Shown in pieces: positions 17,222 through 25,134 of a stretch of DNA of 64,000 bases. The position numbers and the translations under genes were made by a program. The notes beneath the pieces are model-generated. The model worked only from the letters and a program-made list of their open reading frames with translations. It searched no databases and had not been told where the DNA came from. Position 1 is the stretch's first letter. Each line of letters starts with the position of its first letter. The stretch covers positions 1 through 64,000 of the forward strand of contig CAMNSZ010000008.1 in the NCBI GenBank assembly GCA_946557105.1, read 5' to 3'. Origin of the DNA: an uncultured Lachnospiraceae bacterium. GTDB lineage: Bacteria; Bacillota; Clostridia; Lachnospirales; Lachnospiraceae.

Positions 17222-17250
17222 TTGACACAAAAATTATGGCATGTTACAGT
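17222..17250 (+). promoter_or_regulatory. Promoter of the U32-like gene, with structured leader
   Basis: TTGACA (17222-17227) and TACAGT (17245-17250) are 17 bases apart. The ~130-nt leader that follows contains AGTCC/GGACT (about 17276-17298) and AGTCTG/CAGACT (about 17314-17349) complementary pairs, so it may fold. I recognise no riboswitch class. Confidence 0.6.
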
Positions 17251-17386
17251 TAGATAGACAGGTGGGAAGGGATTTAGTCCGTGGTGAAAATAGGACTATG
17301 AGAGTGAGATTGAGTCTGGAGCTTGTGTTTGTGCCGCGTCTGCAGACTTGAGCTATAAAAAGAGCGGCGCAGAAATGAGGTTAGCT

Positions 17387-18352
17387 ATGAATGAAGTGCC
17401 ACAAAAGGTTCGTTTTCATTTACCGGGTCTGAGATATAATTACCCTCTTAATATGCTATTTCTGAGTATGTTAAAAGCGTATCCGCAGTATTTTCGCGAG
17501 GGAGTTGAAATTGCTTCATTTTATGGGGAATTTCCCACCTCTCTGTGGAACGGCGGAAGATACAGTAACGGGGATCAGTGTGACGCCAAATTTGTCACGG
17601 AGGTGGTAAAAAACATTAACGCGCAGGGCGTTCCCGTGCGTTATACTTATACGAATCCGGTGCTTACAAAGGAGGACTTAAAGGATCCTTATTGCAATTT
17701 TTGTATGAAGGCAGCGGATAACGGAATGAACGAGGTTATGATATTTTCTCCGATTTTGGAGGAGTATATTCGTGAAGCTTATCCCAGCTTTAAGCTGAAC
17801 AGCTCTACCTGTAAGGAAATTCGCGATATTGAAGCCTTGAACGAGGAGCTTGATAAGGATTATTACATGGTTGTTTTGGATTATAATCTAAACAACCAGT
17901 TTGATATTTTAAGTAAAATAGAAAAGAAGGAAAAGGTCGAAATTCTGGTAAACTCTTGTTGTGTGCCAAACTGTCCGCGTAGGGGGGGGCATTATGAGAC
18001 AGTGGGAAAACAAGGTCGCATTGCATTGAAAAACAGAAAGCTTCCCGCCGATAAGCAGATTCCCGTGCCGGGCTGGTATTGTAAATATGGTGATATGAAT
18101 TCCCTATATACCATTCAGGATTACCCTACCTTTGTGTCTCCCGAGGCAATTTGGGAGACTTATGTGCCCATGGGTTTCAGAAACTTTAAAATTGAAGGAC
18201 GTACTGCAAATCTTTTTCAGATTATCGATACCTATTGCTTTTATATGCTTAAACCGGAGTGTAAGGATCAGGCAAGGCTTCTGCTTATTTCCAATTTGGA
18301 GAAGAGCAGAGTTATCACCGTGAACAGGCCCAGACCCGGCGTATGGCCCTAG
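17387..18352 (+). CDS. Peptidase U32-like protein of unknown function
   Basis: A 321-aa cytosolic protein resembling the TIM-barrel peptidase U32/UbiU-UbiV group. It has an N-terminal strand pattern, VRYTYTNPVLTKEDL, SFKLNSSTCKEIRDIE, then VNSCCVPNCPRRGGHY near residue 200 and NFKIEGRT near 270. Cysteines around YCNFCMKA (about 105) and SCCVPNC could ligate an Fe-S cluster, as in UbiU/V; this is inference. ATG 17387 is chosen because GAGG lies 6 nt upstream at 17377-17380; TTG 17348 and ATG 17375 lack such sites. The gene stands alone with its own promoter. Confidence 0.65.
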   Translation: MNEVPQKVRFHLPGLRYNYPLNMLFLSMLKAYPQYFREGVEIASFYGEFPTSLWNGGRYSNGDQCDAKFVTEVVKNINAQGVPVRYTYTNPVLTKEDLKDPYCNFCMKAADNGMNEVMIFSPILEEYIREAYPSFKLNSSTCKEIRDIEALNEELDKDYYMVVLDYNLNNQFDILSKIEKKEKVEILVNSCCVPNCPRRGGHYETVGKQGRIALKNRKLPADKQIPVPGWYCKYGDMNSLYTIQDYPTFVSPEAIWETYVPMGFRNFKIEGRTANLFQIIDTYCFYMLKPECKDQARLLLISNLEKSRVITVNRPRPGVWP

Positions 18353-18578
18353 GAGGAAGCAATAAACAAAAATTATTAGTATTTTTCTACATAACTTTTC
18401 AACGTTTGACAAATTAAATTGTAGCATAGTGCTATGATATTTGGTATAATGTACGGTAAGGGCAGAGCGAAATATCATCTGCCATGGGGCGTGCTTGCTC
18501 AAAATCCGGCCCGTTCAACTATTGAATTTAAGTCCGTCGGGAACGCGGCAAAAGGCGTTCCCCACATGGGGTATTATA

Positions 18579-20630
18579 ATGAAAAAAAGAATCAAATTAA
18601 AGGGCAGAATTAAATCATATATACAATTTGGTATTTATTTAGGAATTCTTCTCTGTATCGTTGCTGCCGCCATGTATATGGTGGATTATCGCGCCGGGCT
18701 TCTTCTGACCGGTTATACTGTTTTCTATTTAATTATAACTCTAACTCTATATTTTTATAATAAGCCCATAATTATGAATGAGCTTATCAGCTTTGCCACG
18801 GAATACGGGCAAATTCAGCGTAAGCTTCTGCGTGATTTGGACATTCCTTATGCATTACTGGATGACGGCGGCAAAATTATTTGGACAAATATAGCCTTTG
18901 AGAATGTAATTCACCAGCCTAAGGGATATAATAAGTCTATTACGTCTCTGTTTCCTACTATAACCAGAGATCGTCTGCCGGATGACAGCGGTGTGGACGA
19001 GGCTCAATATGAACTTGAATATGAAGGCTCCGAGTATATTGCAAAGTTTCGCAAGATTTCTTTGAAGGAAATGGTAGAGCACAGCAATATGATTGAGGAT
19101 GGAGATTATAACGGTTATTTGATAGCGGTATACCTGTTCGATGAGACGGCGCTGCATATCGCCCTGCAGGAGGTGGACGACCAAAGTCTGGCGGTGGGTA
19201 TGATTTATCTCGACAATTATGAGGAAGCGCTGGAAAGCGTTGAGGAGGTCAGGCGTTCTCTGTTGATAGCATTGATAGACAGAAAGGTCAACAAGTACAT
19301 TTCCGCATTAGACGGTATCAGCAAGAAGCTGGAAAAGGATAAGTATCTGATAATTTTACGGAAAAAAGCAATTTCTCAGTTTCAGGAAACACGTTTTGAT
19401 CTTTTGGAAGAGGTTAAAACGGTTAATATCGGGAACGAGATGGCGGTGACAATCAGTATCGGAATCGGCTTGGACGGATTGACATATGCGCAAAATTATG
19501 AATTTTCCCGAAACGCTATTGATCTGGCGCTGGGACGCGGAGGAGATCAGGCGGTGGTGAAAACTCCTGAAAGTATCACTTACTATGGCGGAAAGAGTCA
19601 GCAGGTGGAGAAAAATACCCGTGTAAAAGCGCGTGTGAAGGCTCATGCCCTGAGAGAAATTATTACCTCCAAGGACAGGGTGCTGGTTATGGGGCATCGT
19701 ATGCCGGATGTGGACAGCTTTGGCTCTGCGGTGGGCATTTACCGTATTGCACAGACACTGGGGAGAAAAGCGAATATTGTGTTAAATGAAGCAACCAGTG
19801 CAATACAGCCTCTGGTGGATATATTCAGAAGCAATCCGGAGTATGAGGAGGATATGATAATAAGCAGTCAGCAGGCTATTGAAATGGCAGGCAGTAATAC
19901 GGTGCTGGTTGTCGTGGATGTGAACAAGCCCTCCATAACAGAATGTCCGGATCTATTGAGATTTTGTAAATCCGTAGTAGTTTTGGACCATCACAGGCAG
20001 GGAACGGAGACCATTGAAAACGCGACGCTTTCATATGTGGAGCCTTATGCTTCCTCGGCGTGTGAAATGGTATCGGAAATTTTGCAATATACATATGACA
20101 ATATTAAAATTCGCCCTGAGGAAGCCGATTGTATGTACTCCGGTATAATGATAGATACCAGTAACTTTATGACAAAAACAGGCGTGCGTACTTTTGAGGC
20201 GGCTGCTTTCCTGCGCCGCAGCGGAGCCGACGTGACAAGAGTGCGTAAGCTGTTTAGAGAAGACGCATTGGAATATAAGGCGAAGGCGGACGCAGTCAGT
20301 CAGGCTGAAATATACCGGCAATGCTTTGCAATTTCCGTGTGTACCGCGGATGAACTGCCCAGCCCTACTATTATAGGCGCTCAGGCGGCGAACGAGCTTT
20401 TGAATATTAAGGGGATAAAGGCAAGCTTTGTACTTACCGATTACCAGAGCAAGATATATGTCAGCGCCCGTTCCATTGATGAGGTAAACGTACAGATTAT
20501 TATGGAGAGGATGGGCGGCGGCGGTCATTTGAGCACGGCGGCATGTCAGATGGAGGATGTTGGGCTTGCAGAGGCAATCGGCGTTTTAAAGAGAACGATA
20601 GACAGTATGCTGGATAATAACGAGATATAG
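18579..20630 (+). CDS. gdpP: Cyclic-di-AMP phosphodiesterase GdpP
   Basis: A 683-aa membrane protein that degrades c-di-AMP. Two membrane helices (about 14-34 and 38-57) are followed by a PAS domain (about 80-170), a degenerate GGDEF domain (about 200-310) and a DHH/DHHA1 phosphoesterase (about 370-680). Metal ligands are visible in GHRMPDVDSFGSAVG, VVDVNKPS and VVLDHHRQG, and GGGGH lies near the end. Length and order match the family. The start at 18579 is preferred over the open frame from TTG 18495 because it gives the normal length, though the GGGG upstream is a weak site. It heads the conserved gdpP-rplI-dnaB cluster. Confidence 0.95.
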   Translation: MKKRIKLKGRIKSYIQFGIYLGILLCIVAAAMYMVDYRAGLLLTGYTVFYLIITLTLYFYNKPIIMNELISFATEYGQIQRKLLRDLDIPYALLDDGGKIIWTNIAFENVIHQPKGYNKSITSLFPTITRDRLPDDSGVDEAQYELEYEGSEYIAKFRKISLKEMVEHSNMIEDGDYNGYLIAVYLFDETALHIALQEVDDQSLAVGMIYLDNYEEALESVEEVRRSLLIALIDRKVNKYISALDGISKKLEKDKYLIILRKKAISQFQETRFDLLEEVKTVNIGNEMAVTISIGIGLDGLTYAQNYEFSRNAIDLALGRGGDQAVVKTPESITYYGGKSQQVEKNTRVKARVKAHALREIITSKDRVLVMGHRMPDVDSFGSAVGIYRIAQTLGRKANIVLNEATSAIQPLVDIFRSNPEYEEDMIISSQQAIEMAGSNTVLVVVDVNKPSITECPDLLRFCKSVVVLDHHRQGTETIENATLSYVEPYASSACEMVSEILQYTYDNIKIRPEEADCMYSGIMIDTSNFMTKTGVRTFEAAAFLRRSGADVTRVRKLFREDALEYKAKADAVSQAEIYRQCFAISVCTADELPSPTIIGAQAANELLNIKGIKASFVLTDYQSKIYVSARSIDEVNVQIIMERMGGGGHLSTAACQMEDVGLAEAIGVLKRTIDSMLDNNEI

Positions 20631-20655
20631 TTGACAGAAGAAAGGATGAGACGGC

Positions 20656-21102
20656 ATGAAGATTATATTATTGCAGGACGAGAAAAAATTAGGAAAAAAA
20701 GGCGATATTATCGATGCCAGCGATGGTTTTGCCAGAAACTATATTTTACCGAAGAAAATAGGAGTGGAGGCAACTCCTAAGAACCTGAACGACTTAAAGC
20801 TTCAAAAGTCAAACGAGGACAAGCTTGCCAAGGAGAAGCTTGACGCAGCGAGGGCATTGGCGGCAGAGCTGGAGAAAAAGCAGGTTGTGGTGAAAATTAA
20901 AGCCGGTGAAGGCGGAAAGGCATTTGGCTCCGTGTCAACCAAGGAAATTGCCGCTGCCTGCAAAACCCAGCATAATATTGAAATAGACAAGAAGAAAATT
21001 TTACTTTCCGAAAGCCTAAAAGGTTTCGGAGCTTATGAGGTGGCTGTAAAGCTTCATCCGCAAGTAACGGCGAAGCTGACCGTGAAGGTGGAAGAGAGTT
21101 GA
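20656..21102 (+). CDS. rplI: 50S ribosomal protein L9
   Basis: A 148-aa L9. The N-terminal domain MKIILLQDEKKLGKKGDI with NYILPKKIG, the long connecting helix and the C-terminal domain (GKAFGSVSTKEIA) are all present. It binds 23S rRNA at the base of L1. It lies between gdpP and dnaB in the usual order, 25 nt after gdpP. Confidence 0.98.
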   Translation: MKIILLQDEKKLGKKGDIIDASDGFARNYILPKKIGVEATPKNLNDLKLQKSNEDKLAKEKLDAARALAAELEKKQVVVKIKAGEGGKAFGSVSTKEIAAACKTQHNIEIDKKKILLSESLKGFGAYEVAVKLHPQVTAKLTVKVEES

Positions 21103-21138
21103 TACTAATGAAGCGGGAAGGACAGGAAAGGTAAGAAT

Positions 21139-22494
21139 ATGCCGGCTATGGACGAGAATGTCATAAAGAGAATACTGCCCCATAGTTTAGAAGCGGAACA
21201 GTCGGTGATTGGTTCCATGATTATGGATGGGGAAGCAATAGTTGCCGCCTCTGAGATAATTACCGGAGAGGATTTTTATAACAAACAATACGGTGTTTTG
21301 TTTGAAACTATGATAGAGTTAAATGACGAGGGAAGTCCGGTGGATTTAGTAACACTGCAGAATCGCCTGCGTGAGAAGGATGTGCCGCCTGAGGTGAGCA
21401 GCCTTGAGTTTGTCAGGGATTTAATGACTGCGGTACCCACATCGGCTAATGTGAAATATTATGCTACCATAGTGTCCGAAAAATCGGTGCTTCGCAAATT
21501 GATTCGTTTGAACGAGGAGATTGCAAATACCTGTTACGCAGGTAAGGAAAGTCTGGAATACATATTGGAGGATACCGAGAAAAGAGTGTTTCAGCTGGTG
21601 CAAAAGCGCAATAGCGGTGAACTTATACCGATTCGCCAAGTAGTAATGAACGCCATGGACAAAATCGAGAAGGCAGCTAAAAATAAGGGAAGCGTTACGG
21701 GTATTGCCACCGGCTTTACGGATTTGGATTATCGAACCGCAGGCATGCAGCCCTCGGATCTGGTGTTGATTGCAGCGCGTCCTTCTATGGGAAAGACGGC
21801 ATTTGCCTTAAATATAGCGCAGCATGTGGCATTTAAGCAGAGCAGAACTCTGGCGATTTTTAGTCTTGAAATGAGCAAGGAGCAGCTGGTAAACCGTATG
21901 TTTTCCTTGGAGTCCAATGTAGACGCTCAAAAGCTGAGGACAGGCCAGTTAAATGATCAGGAATGGGAGCGCTTGATAGAAAGTGCAGGTATTATAGGAA
22001 AGTCCAATTTGATTATAGATGACACTCCGGGTATCAGCGTATCGGAGCTGAGGTCTAAATGCAGAAAATATAAGCTGGAGTATAATTTATCCATGATTAT
22101 TATAGATTATCTGCAGCTGATGTCCGGCACCGGGCGGACGGAATCAAGACAGCAGGAGATTTCCGATATTTCCCGTTCCCTGAAAGCAATAGCCAGAGAA
22201 TTGAGCGTGCCGGTGCTGGCGCTTTCCCAGCTCAGCCGCGCGGTAGAGCAGAGGCCTGACCATAGACCGATGCTGTCTGATTTGCGTGAATCCGGCGCCA
22301 TTGAGCAGGATGCCGATGTGGTTATGTTTCTTTATAGGGATGATTATTATAATTCTGATACGGATAAAAAAGGCGTTTCGGAGATTATTATAGCCAAGCA
22401 GAGAAACGGCCCCATCGGTACGGTAGAGCTTGCATGGCTGCCTGAATATACCAAATTTGCCAATTTGGAACGACCGAGGAACCGGGAACAGTAG
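21139..22494 (+). CDS. dnaB: Replicative DNA helicase
   Basis: A 451-aa hexameric helicase. The N-terminal primase-interaction domain (about 10-115, LPHSLEAEQSVIGSM) is joined by a linker to the RecA-like ATPase. Walker A is ARPSMGKTAF near residue 215, IIIDYLQLM is the Walker B strand near 320, and LRESGAIEQDADVVMF is near 385. The length is normal and no intein is present. It ends the gdpP-rplI-dnaB cluster. The DnaC/DnaI-like loader and DnaD protein lie at the other end of the window. Confidence 0.98.
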   Translation: MPAMDENVIKRILPHSLEAEQSVIGSMIMDGEAIVAASEIITGEDFYNKQYGVLFETMIELNDEGSPVDLVTLQNRLREKDVPPEVSSLEFVRDLMTAVPTSANVKYYATIVSEKSVLRKLIRLNEEIANTCYAGKESLEYILEDTEKRVFQLVQKRNSGELIPIRQVVMNAMDKIEKAAKNKGSVTGIATGFTDLDYRTAGMQPSDLVLIAARPSMGKTAFALNIAQHVAFKQSRTLAIFSLEMSKEQLVNRMFSLESNVDAQKLRTGQLNDQEWERLIESAGIIGKSNLIIDDTPGISVSELRSKCRKYKLEYNLSMIIIDYLQLMSGTGRTESRQQEISDISRSLKAIARELSVPVLALSQLSRAVEQRPDHRPMLSDLRESGAIEQDADVVMFLYRDDYYNSDTDKKGVSEIIIAKQRNGPIGTVELAWLPEYTKFANLERPRNREQ

Positions 22495-22513
22495 AATATT
22501 GAGAACTTTTTAC

Positions 22514-22549
22514 AAAAGAGAACGAGCAGGGGTTGAGCGTTCTCTTTTT
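22514..22549 (+). terminator. Terminator after dnaB
   Basis: AAAAGAGAACG (22514-22524) pairs with CGTTCTCTTTTT (22538-22549), which carries its own T run. Confidence 0.9.
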
Positions 22550-22597
22550 GTGAATTTATAAATCTATATTATATATATATTAGGAAAGGGGAATTAT

Positions 22598-23266
22598 ATG
22601 AATAACTATTTATTAATCTCAGATGCTGCAAAAGAAGTGAAGGTGGAGAGCCATGTTTTGCGTTACTGGGAAGAAGAACTTCATCTGCCCATTAAGCGAA
22701 ACGAATTAGGCCATCGCTACTATACTGAGGAAGACGTGGAAAGATTTAAGCAAATTAAAAATATGAAGGAAAGGGGATTGCAGTTGAAGGCTATTAAGAT
22801 GATTTTAAAGGACGGTAAGTTGGATGTGGTATCGAAGGAGCCTCATATGGCAATTGATATTGTTGACGCCGGTGAAAAAAGGAAGCCCGTGGCGATTGCG
22901 GAGGAAAACAGAGAGGAGAAAGCTAAACGCCTCCAATGGCTTTTACAGCAGATGATTAGAGAGACCTTGCGTGAAAATAATCAGGAGCTGTGTCAGGAGA
23001 TGAAGGAGAGTATTATAAAAGAACTGGATTATCAATTCAGGGCACAGGAAGAGCGTGAGGAGGAGAGAGACCGCATTCAGGCAGAGCGTAATGATAAATA
23101 TTATCAAAGGATGGACGAGCTTTTGCGTAAAAAGAGCAGAAAGAGCGTGGAGGCTGTCAAAAAGAACGAAGAAGCACAAAAACGGGAAGAAAAAAAGGAA
23201 ACCGAAAAGCTGATGGAAGAAATGCAAGGAAAAGGTGGAAAAAAGAAAAGGCATTTCATTTTTTGA
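22598..23266 (+). CDS. MerR-family regulator with charged coiled coil
   Basis: A 222-aa protein. The MerR winged-helix domain occupies about 1-70 (LISDAAKEVKVESHVLRYWE, GHRYYTEEDVERF, GLQLKAIKMIL). A long, highly charged region rich in Glu, Arg and Lys follows (about 105-222), predicted to be coiled coil, ending in a Lys-rich tail. No ligand-binding or metal-binding domain is visible, so it resembles chromosome-anchoring MerR-like proteins of the RacA kind more than metal sensors. That comparison is inference. GGAAAGGGG is upstream. The terminator hairpin overlaps its stop codon. Confidence 0.8.
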   Translation: MNNYLLISDAAKEVKVESHVLRYWEEELHLPIKRNELGHRYYTEEDVERFKQIKNMKERGLQLKAIKMILKDGKLDVVSKEPHMAIDIVDAGEKRKPVAIAEENREEKAKRLQWLLQQMIRETLRENNQELCQEMKESIIKELDYQFRAQEEREEERDRIQAERNDKYYQRMDELLRKKSRKSVEAVKKNEEAQKREEKKETEKLMEEMQGKGGKKKRHFIF

Positions 23267-23275
23267 AATGCCTTT
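23247..23275. terminator. Bidirectional terminator between MerR and ferredoxin genes
   Basis: AAAGGCATTTC (23247-23257) and GAAATGCCTTT (23265-23275) form an 11-bp stem with A/T flanks usable from either side. The left arm lies inside the last MerR codons. Confidence 0.85.
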
Positions 23276-23291
23276 CGTATTATAGTAGGAA

Positions 23292-23462
23292 TTATTCCTG
23301 TGAGATAGTACCGACAGGGCACTGACCTGCACAAGAACCGCAGTCGATACACTTGTCAGCATCAATCTCAAACTTGCCGTCGCCCATGCTGATAGCGCCA
23401 ACAGGACACTGTGCCTCACAGGCACCGCAAGCTACGCAAGCATCGCCAATTACATATGCCAT
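23292..23462 (-). CDS. 2[4Fe-4S] ferredoxin
   Basis: A 56-aa clostridial-type ferredoxin. Two C-x2-C-x2-C-x3-C-P sets (Cys 9/12/15/19 and 38/41/44/48) bind two [4Fe-4S] clusters. The start at 23462 has AAGGAGG 9 nt upstream; the longer frame to 23519 is unsupported. A separate promoter lies upstream. Placed next to pflA, it could donate electrons to the PFL activase or serve pyruvate/hydrogen metabolism; the link is positional only. Confidence 0.95.
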   Translation of the reverse strand: MAYVIGDACVACGACEAQCPVGAISMGDGKFEIDADKCIDCGSCAGQCPVGTISQE

Positions 23463-23530
23463 AATCTCAATCCTCCTTAATATTCTATCAGGAACGATTG
23501 CCCTGAAAGAAAATCTCAACAGCTGATTAT

Positions 23531-23559
23531 ATTTTAATATAAATAGTAGCTTAATACAA
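23531..23559 (-). promoter_or_regulatory. Promoter of the ferredoxin gene
   Basis: On the minus strand, TTGTAT (23554-23559) and TAAAAT (23531-23536) are 17 bases apart, in an AT-rich gap between pflA and the ferredoxin gene. Confidence 0.55.
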
Positions 23560-23595
23560 GACCTATTTCACAAAATTTATAATAGTTAAAGCTAC

Positions 23596-24348
23596 TTATG
23601 AGCTCTGGGTACGTCTCTTCTTGATGCCGTCCAATATTACCTGCTTTTTGTCTAAAAGCTTATCCTTATCCATAGCGGGAACGTCCTTCAATTTATATTC
23701 CATGCCAAGCTTTTCATATTTCGCGGCTCCCATGGTATGATAAGGAAGTACGTCCAACGCCCTTAGGTTAGTGAATTGTCCGATGAAATAACCCAGCTCG
23801 AAAAGATAGGTATCATCATCGGTAATGCCCGGAATGACCACGTGACGAATCCACATATCTACATGCTTCTCGTTTAAGTAAGCGGCAAATTTGAGGATAT
23901 TGGTGTTAGGCTGTGCGGTAAGTTCCTTATGCTTCTCTGGGTCTATATGCTTGATATCCAGCATTACAAGGTCGGTTAGGGTCATAAGGTGATCCAGCTT
24001 TTCAAGTAAGGGAGCGTTATCGGGATTGAAAGCAATACCGGAGCTGTCAATACAGGTGTGTATATTTTTTTGTTTGGCCAAAGTGAATAATTCTATCAGG
24101 AAATCCGGCTGCATCAAAGGTTCTCCGCCGGTAACAGTGATTCCGCCGCCTTTATAAAAGCCAGCGTTTCGCTCATACTGTTCAATAATTTCGGATGGCT
24201 CCATCAAGGTGCCGGCATTCATTTCCCAAGTATCGGGATTATGGCAGTAAGCACAACGCATGGGGCAGCCCTGAACAAATACTACAAAACGCACACCCGG
24301 TCCGTCAACAGTGCCGAAGCTTTCTAATGAATGAATTCTACCTTGCAT
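23596..24348 (-). CDS. pflA: Pyruvate formate-lyase activating enzyme
   Basis: A 250-aa radical SAM enzyme that installs the glycyl radical on PFL. The cluster motif C-x3-C-x2-C is at residues 28, 32 and 35 (CPMRCAYCHNPDTW), preceded by the family lead-in SFGTVDGPGVRF. GGGITVTGGEPLMQ is near residue 75. There are no extra ferredoxin domains, which fits the true PFL-AE subgroup. ATG 24348 is chosen because GAGG lies 7 nt upstream; the ATG at 24360 overlaps that site. It is downstream of the split PFL genes, separated by a terminator. Confidence 0.95.
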   Translation of the reverse strand: MQGRIHSLESFGTVDGPGVRFVVFVQGCPMRCAYCHNPDTWEMNAGTLMEPSEIIEQYERNAGFYKGGGITVTGGEPLMQPDFLIELFTLAKQKNIHTCIDSSGIAFNPDNAPLLEKLDHLMTLTDLVMLDIKHIDPEKHKELTAQPNTNILKFAAYLNEKHVDMWIRHVVIPGITDDDTYLFELGYFIGQFTNLRALDVLPYHTMGAAKYEKLGMEYKLKDVPAMDKDKLLDKKQVILDGIKKRRTQSS

Positions 24349-24510
24349 AATATTCCTCATTTCTGAGCGATATGTGGCGAAAAGGCCACGCGAATATAGG
24401 ATTTGCGTCTCTGCCGTGAGGGCTATTTGCTTTCGCTCACAAACAAACAGCCCTGTGAAAACCCACAGCTTTTTTGTTTTGAAAAAATTCGGTCTTCGTT
24501 TCTTTTGGTA

Positions 24511-24542
24511 AAAAACCCGGGAAGAATTCCTCCCGGGTTCTC
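24511..24542 (-). terminator. Terminator after the glycyl-radical domain gene
   Basis: AACCCGGGA and TCCCGGGTT form a GC-rich stem (24514-24539), and on the minus strand it is followed by a T run. It ends or attenuates the PFL transcript before pflA. Confidence 0.85.
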
Positions 24543-24579
24543 AATGCATTTTCCGTATAAGTATATGCTCTTGCAAAAC

Positions 24580-24822
24580 TTAAATGTTCTCGTGGAATGT
24601 ACGAGAAATTACGTCAGCCTGCTGTTCAGGGGTCAGCTTAATAAAATTAACAGCATATCCTGATACACGAATGGTAAGCTGGGGATAATTCTCGGGATGC
24701 TTTTGCGCGTCTAATAAGGTATCTCTGTTTAATACATTTACATTTAAGTGATGTCCGCCCTTTGTTGCGTATCCATCTAATAATGATACAAGGTTATCAA
24801 CCTGTGCCGTATTTGCTGCCAT
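24580..24822 (-). CDS. Free-standing glycyl-radical domain of PFL (GrcA-like)
   Basis: An 80-aa protein equal to the C-terminal end of [24 protein letters not shown] and [10 protein letters not shown] are present, with the radical Gly at residue 55. Added to the 679-aa body encoded upstream, the total of 759 matches a normal one-piece PFL. E. coli GrcA (YfiD) is a comparable domain that rescues oxygen-cleaved PFL, but there the main enzyme has its own glycine. Here it appears to be the only glycine, so it should be an obligatory subunit. AGGAGG is 7 nt upstream of the ATG. It is the last gene before the terminator. Confidence 0.9.
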   Translation of the reverse strand: MAANTAQVDNLVSLLDGYATKGGHHLNVNVLNRDTLLDAQKHPENYPQLTIRVSGYAVNFIKLTPEQQADVISRTFHENI

Positions 24823-24896
24823 AGTTATTTCCTCCTATATAATGTGTGAGAAAGCAAAATTTTATTCCCAAAAAATGTTGTCCGGATGACTGCCGC

Positions 24897-25100
24897 TTAG
24901 CGGTAGTCATCCAAACCTTCCTCAAGAGTAGGTACACTACAGGCCAACGGCGTTCTGGAGCAATCCGTACAGCCCATTGTCTGAACGTTTTTAGACTGCT
25001 CGCTTGTCTGAGCGGTATCTACATTTACATGTCCCACACCGTTTGCCATGCCGGAATCCAGCATTTTTACAAGATCGTCAATCATTTTTTTCTCGTCCAT
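24897..25100 (-). CDS. 67-aa truncated glycyl-radical-domain relative with Cys tail
   Basis: A 67-aa protein between the PFL body and the glycyl-radical domain. Residues 7-29 (IDDLVKMLD...GHVNVD) align by eye with residues 8-30 of the neighbouring 80-aa protein (VDNLVSLLD...HHLNVNV). The radical loop RVSGY is absent and is replaced by a tail with Cys44-x2-Cys47 and Cys54 (MGCTDCSRTPLAC). Gaps of 34 and 74 nt and a strong AGGAGG argue that it is a real, separately translated gene. It may bind the PFL body at the same place as the radical domain, as a placeholder, assembly factor or oxygen/redox guard. That is inference. Confidence 0.8.
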   Translation of the reverse strand: MDEKKMIDDLVKMLDSGMANGVGHVNVDTAQTSEQSKNVQTMGCTDCSRTPLACSVPTLEEGLDDYR

Positions 25101-25134
25101 GGTATCTCCTCCTAATGATTCTTCATAAATCTGC

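Noticed and set aside
20031-20528. A 165-codon open frame on the minus strand
   Set aside because: It is antisense to the DHH domain of gdpP and has no protein features.
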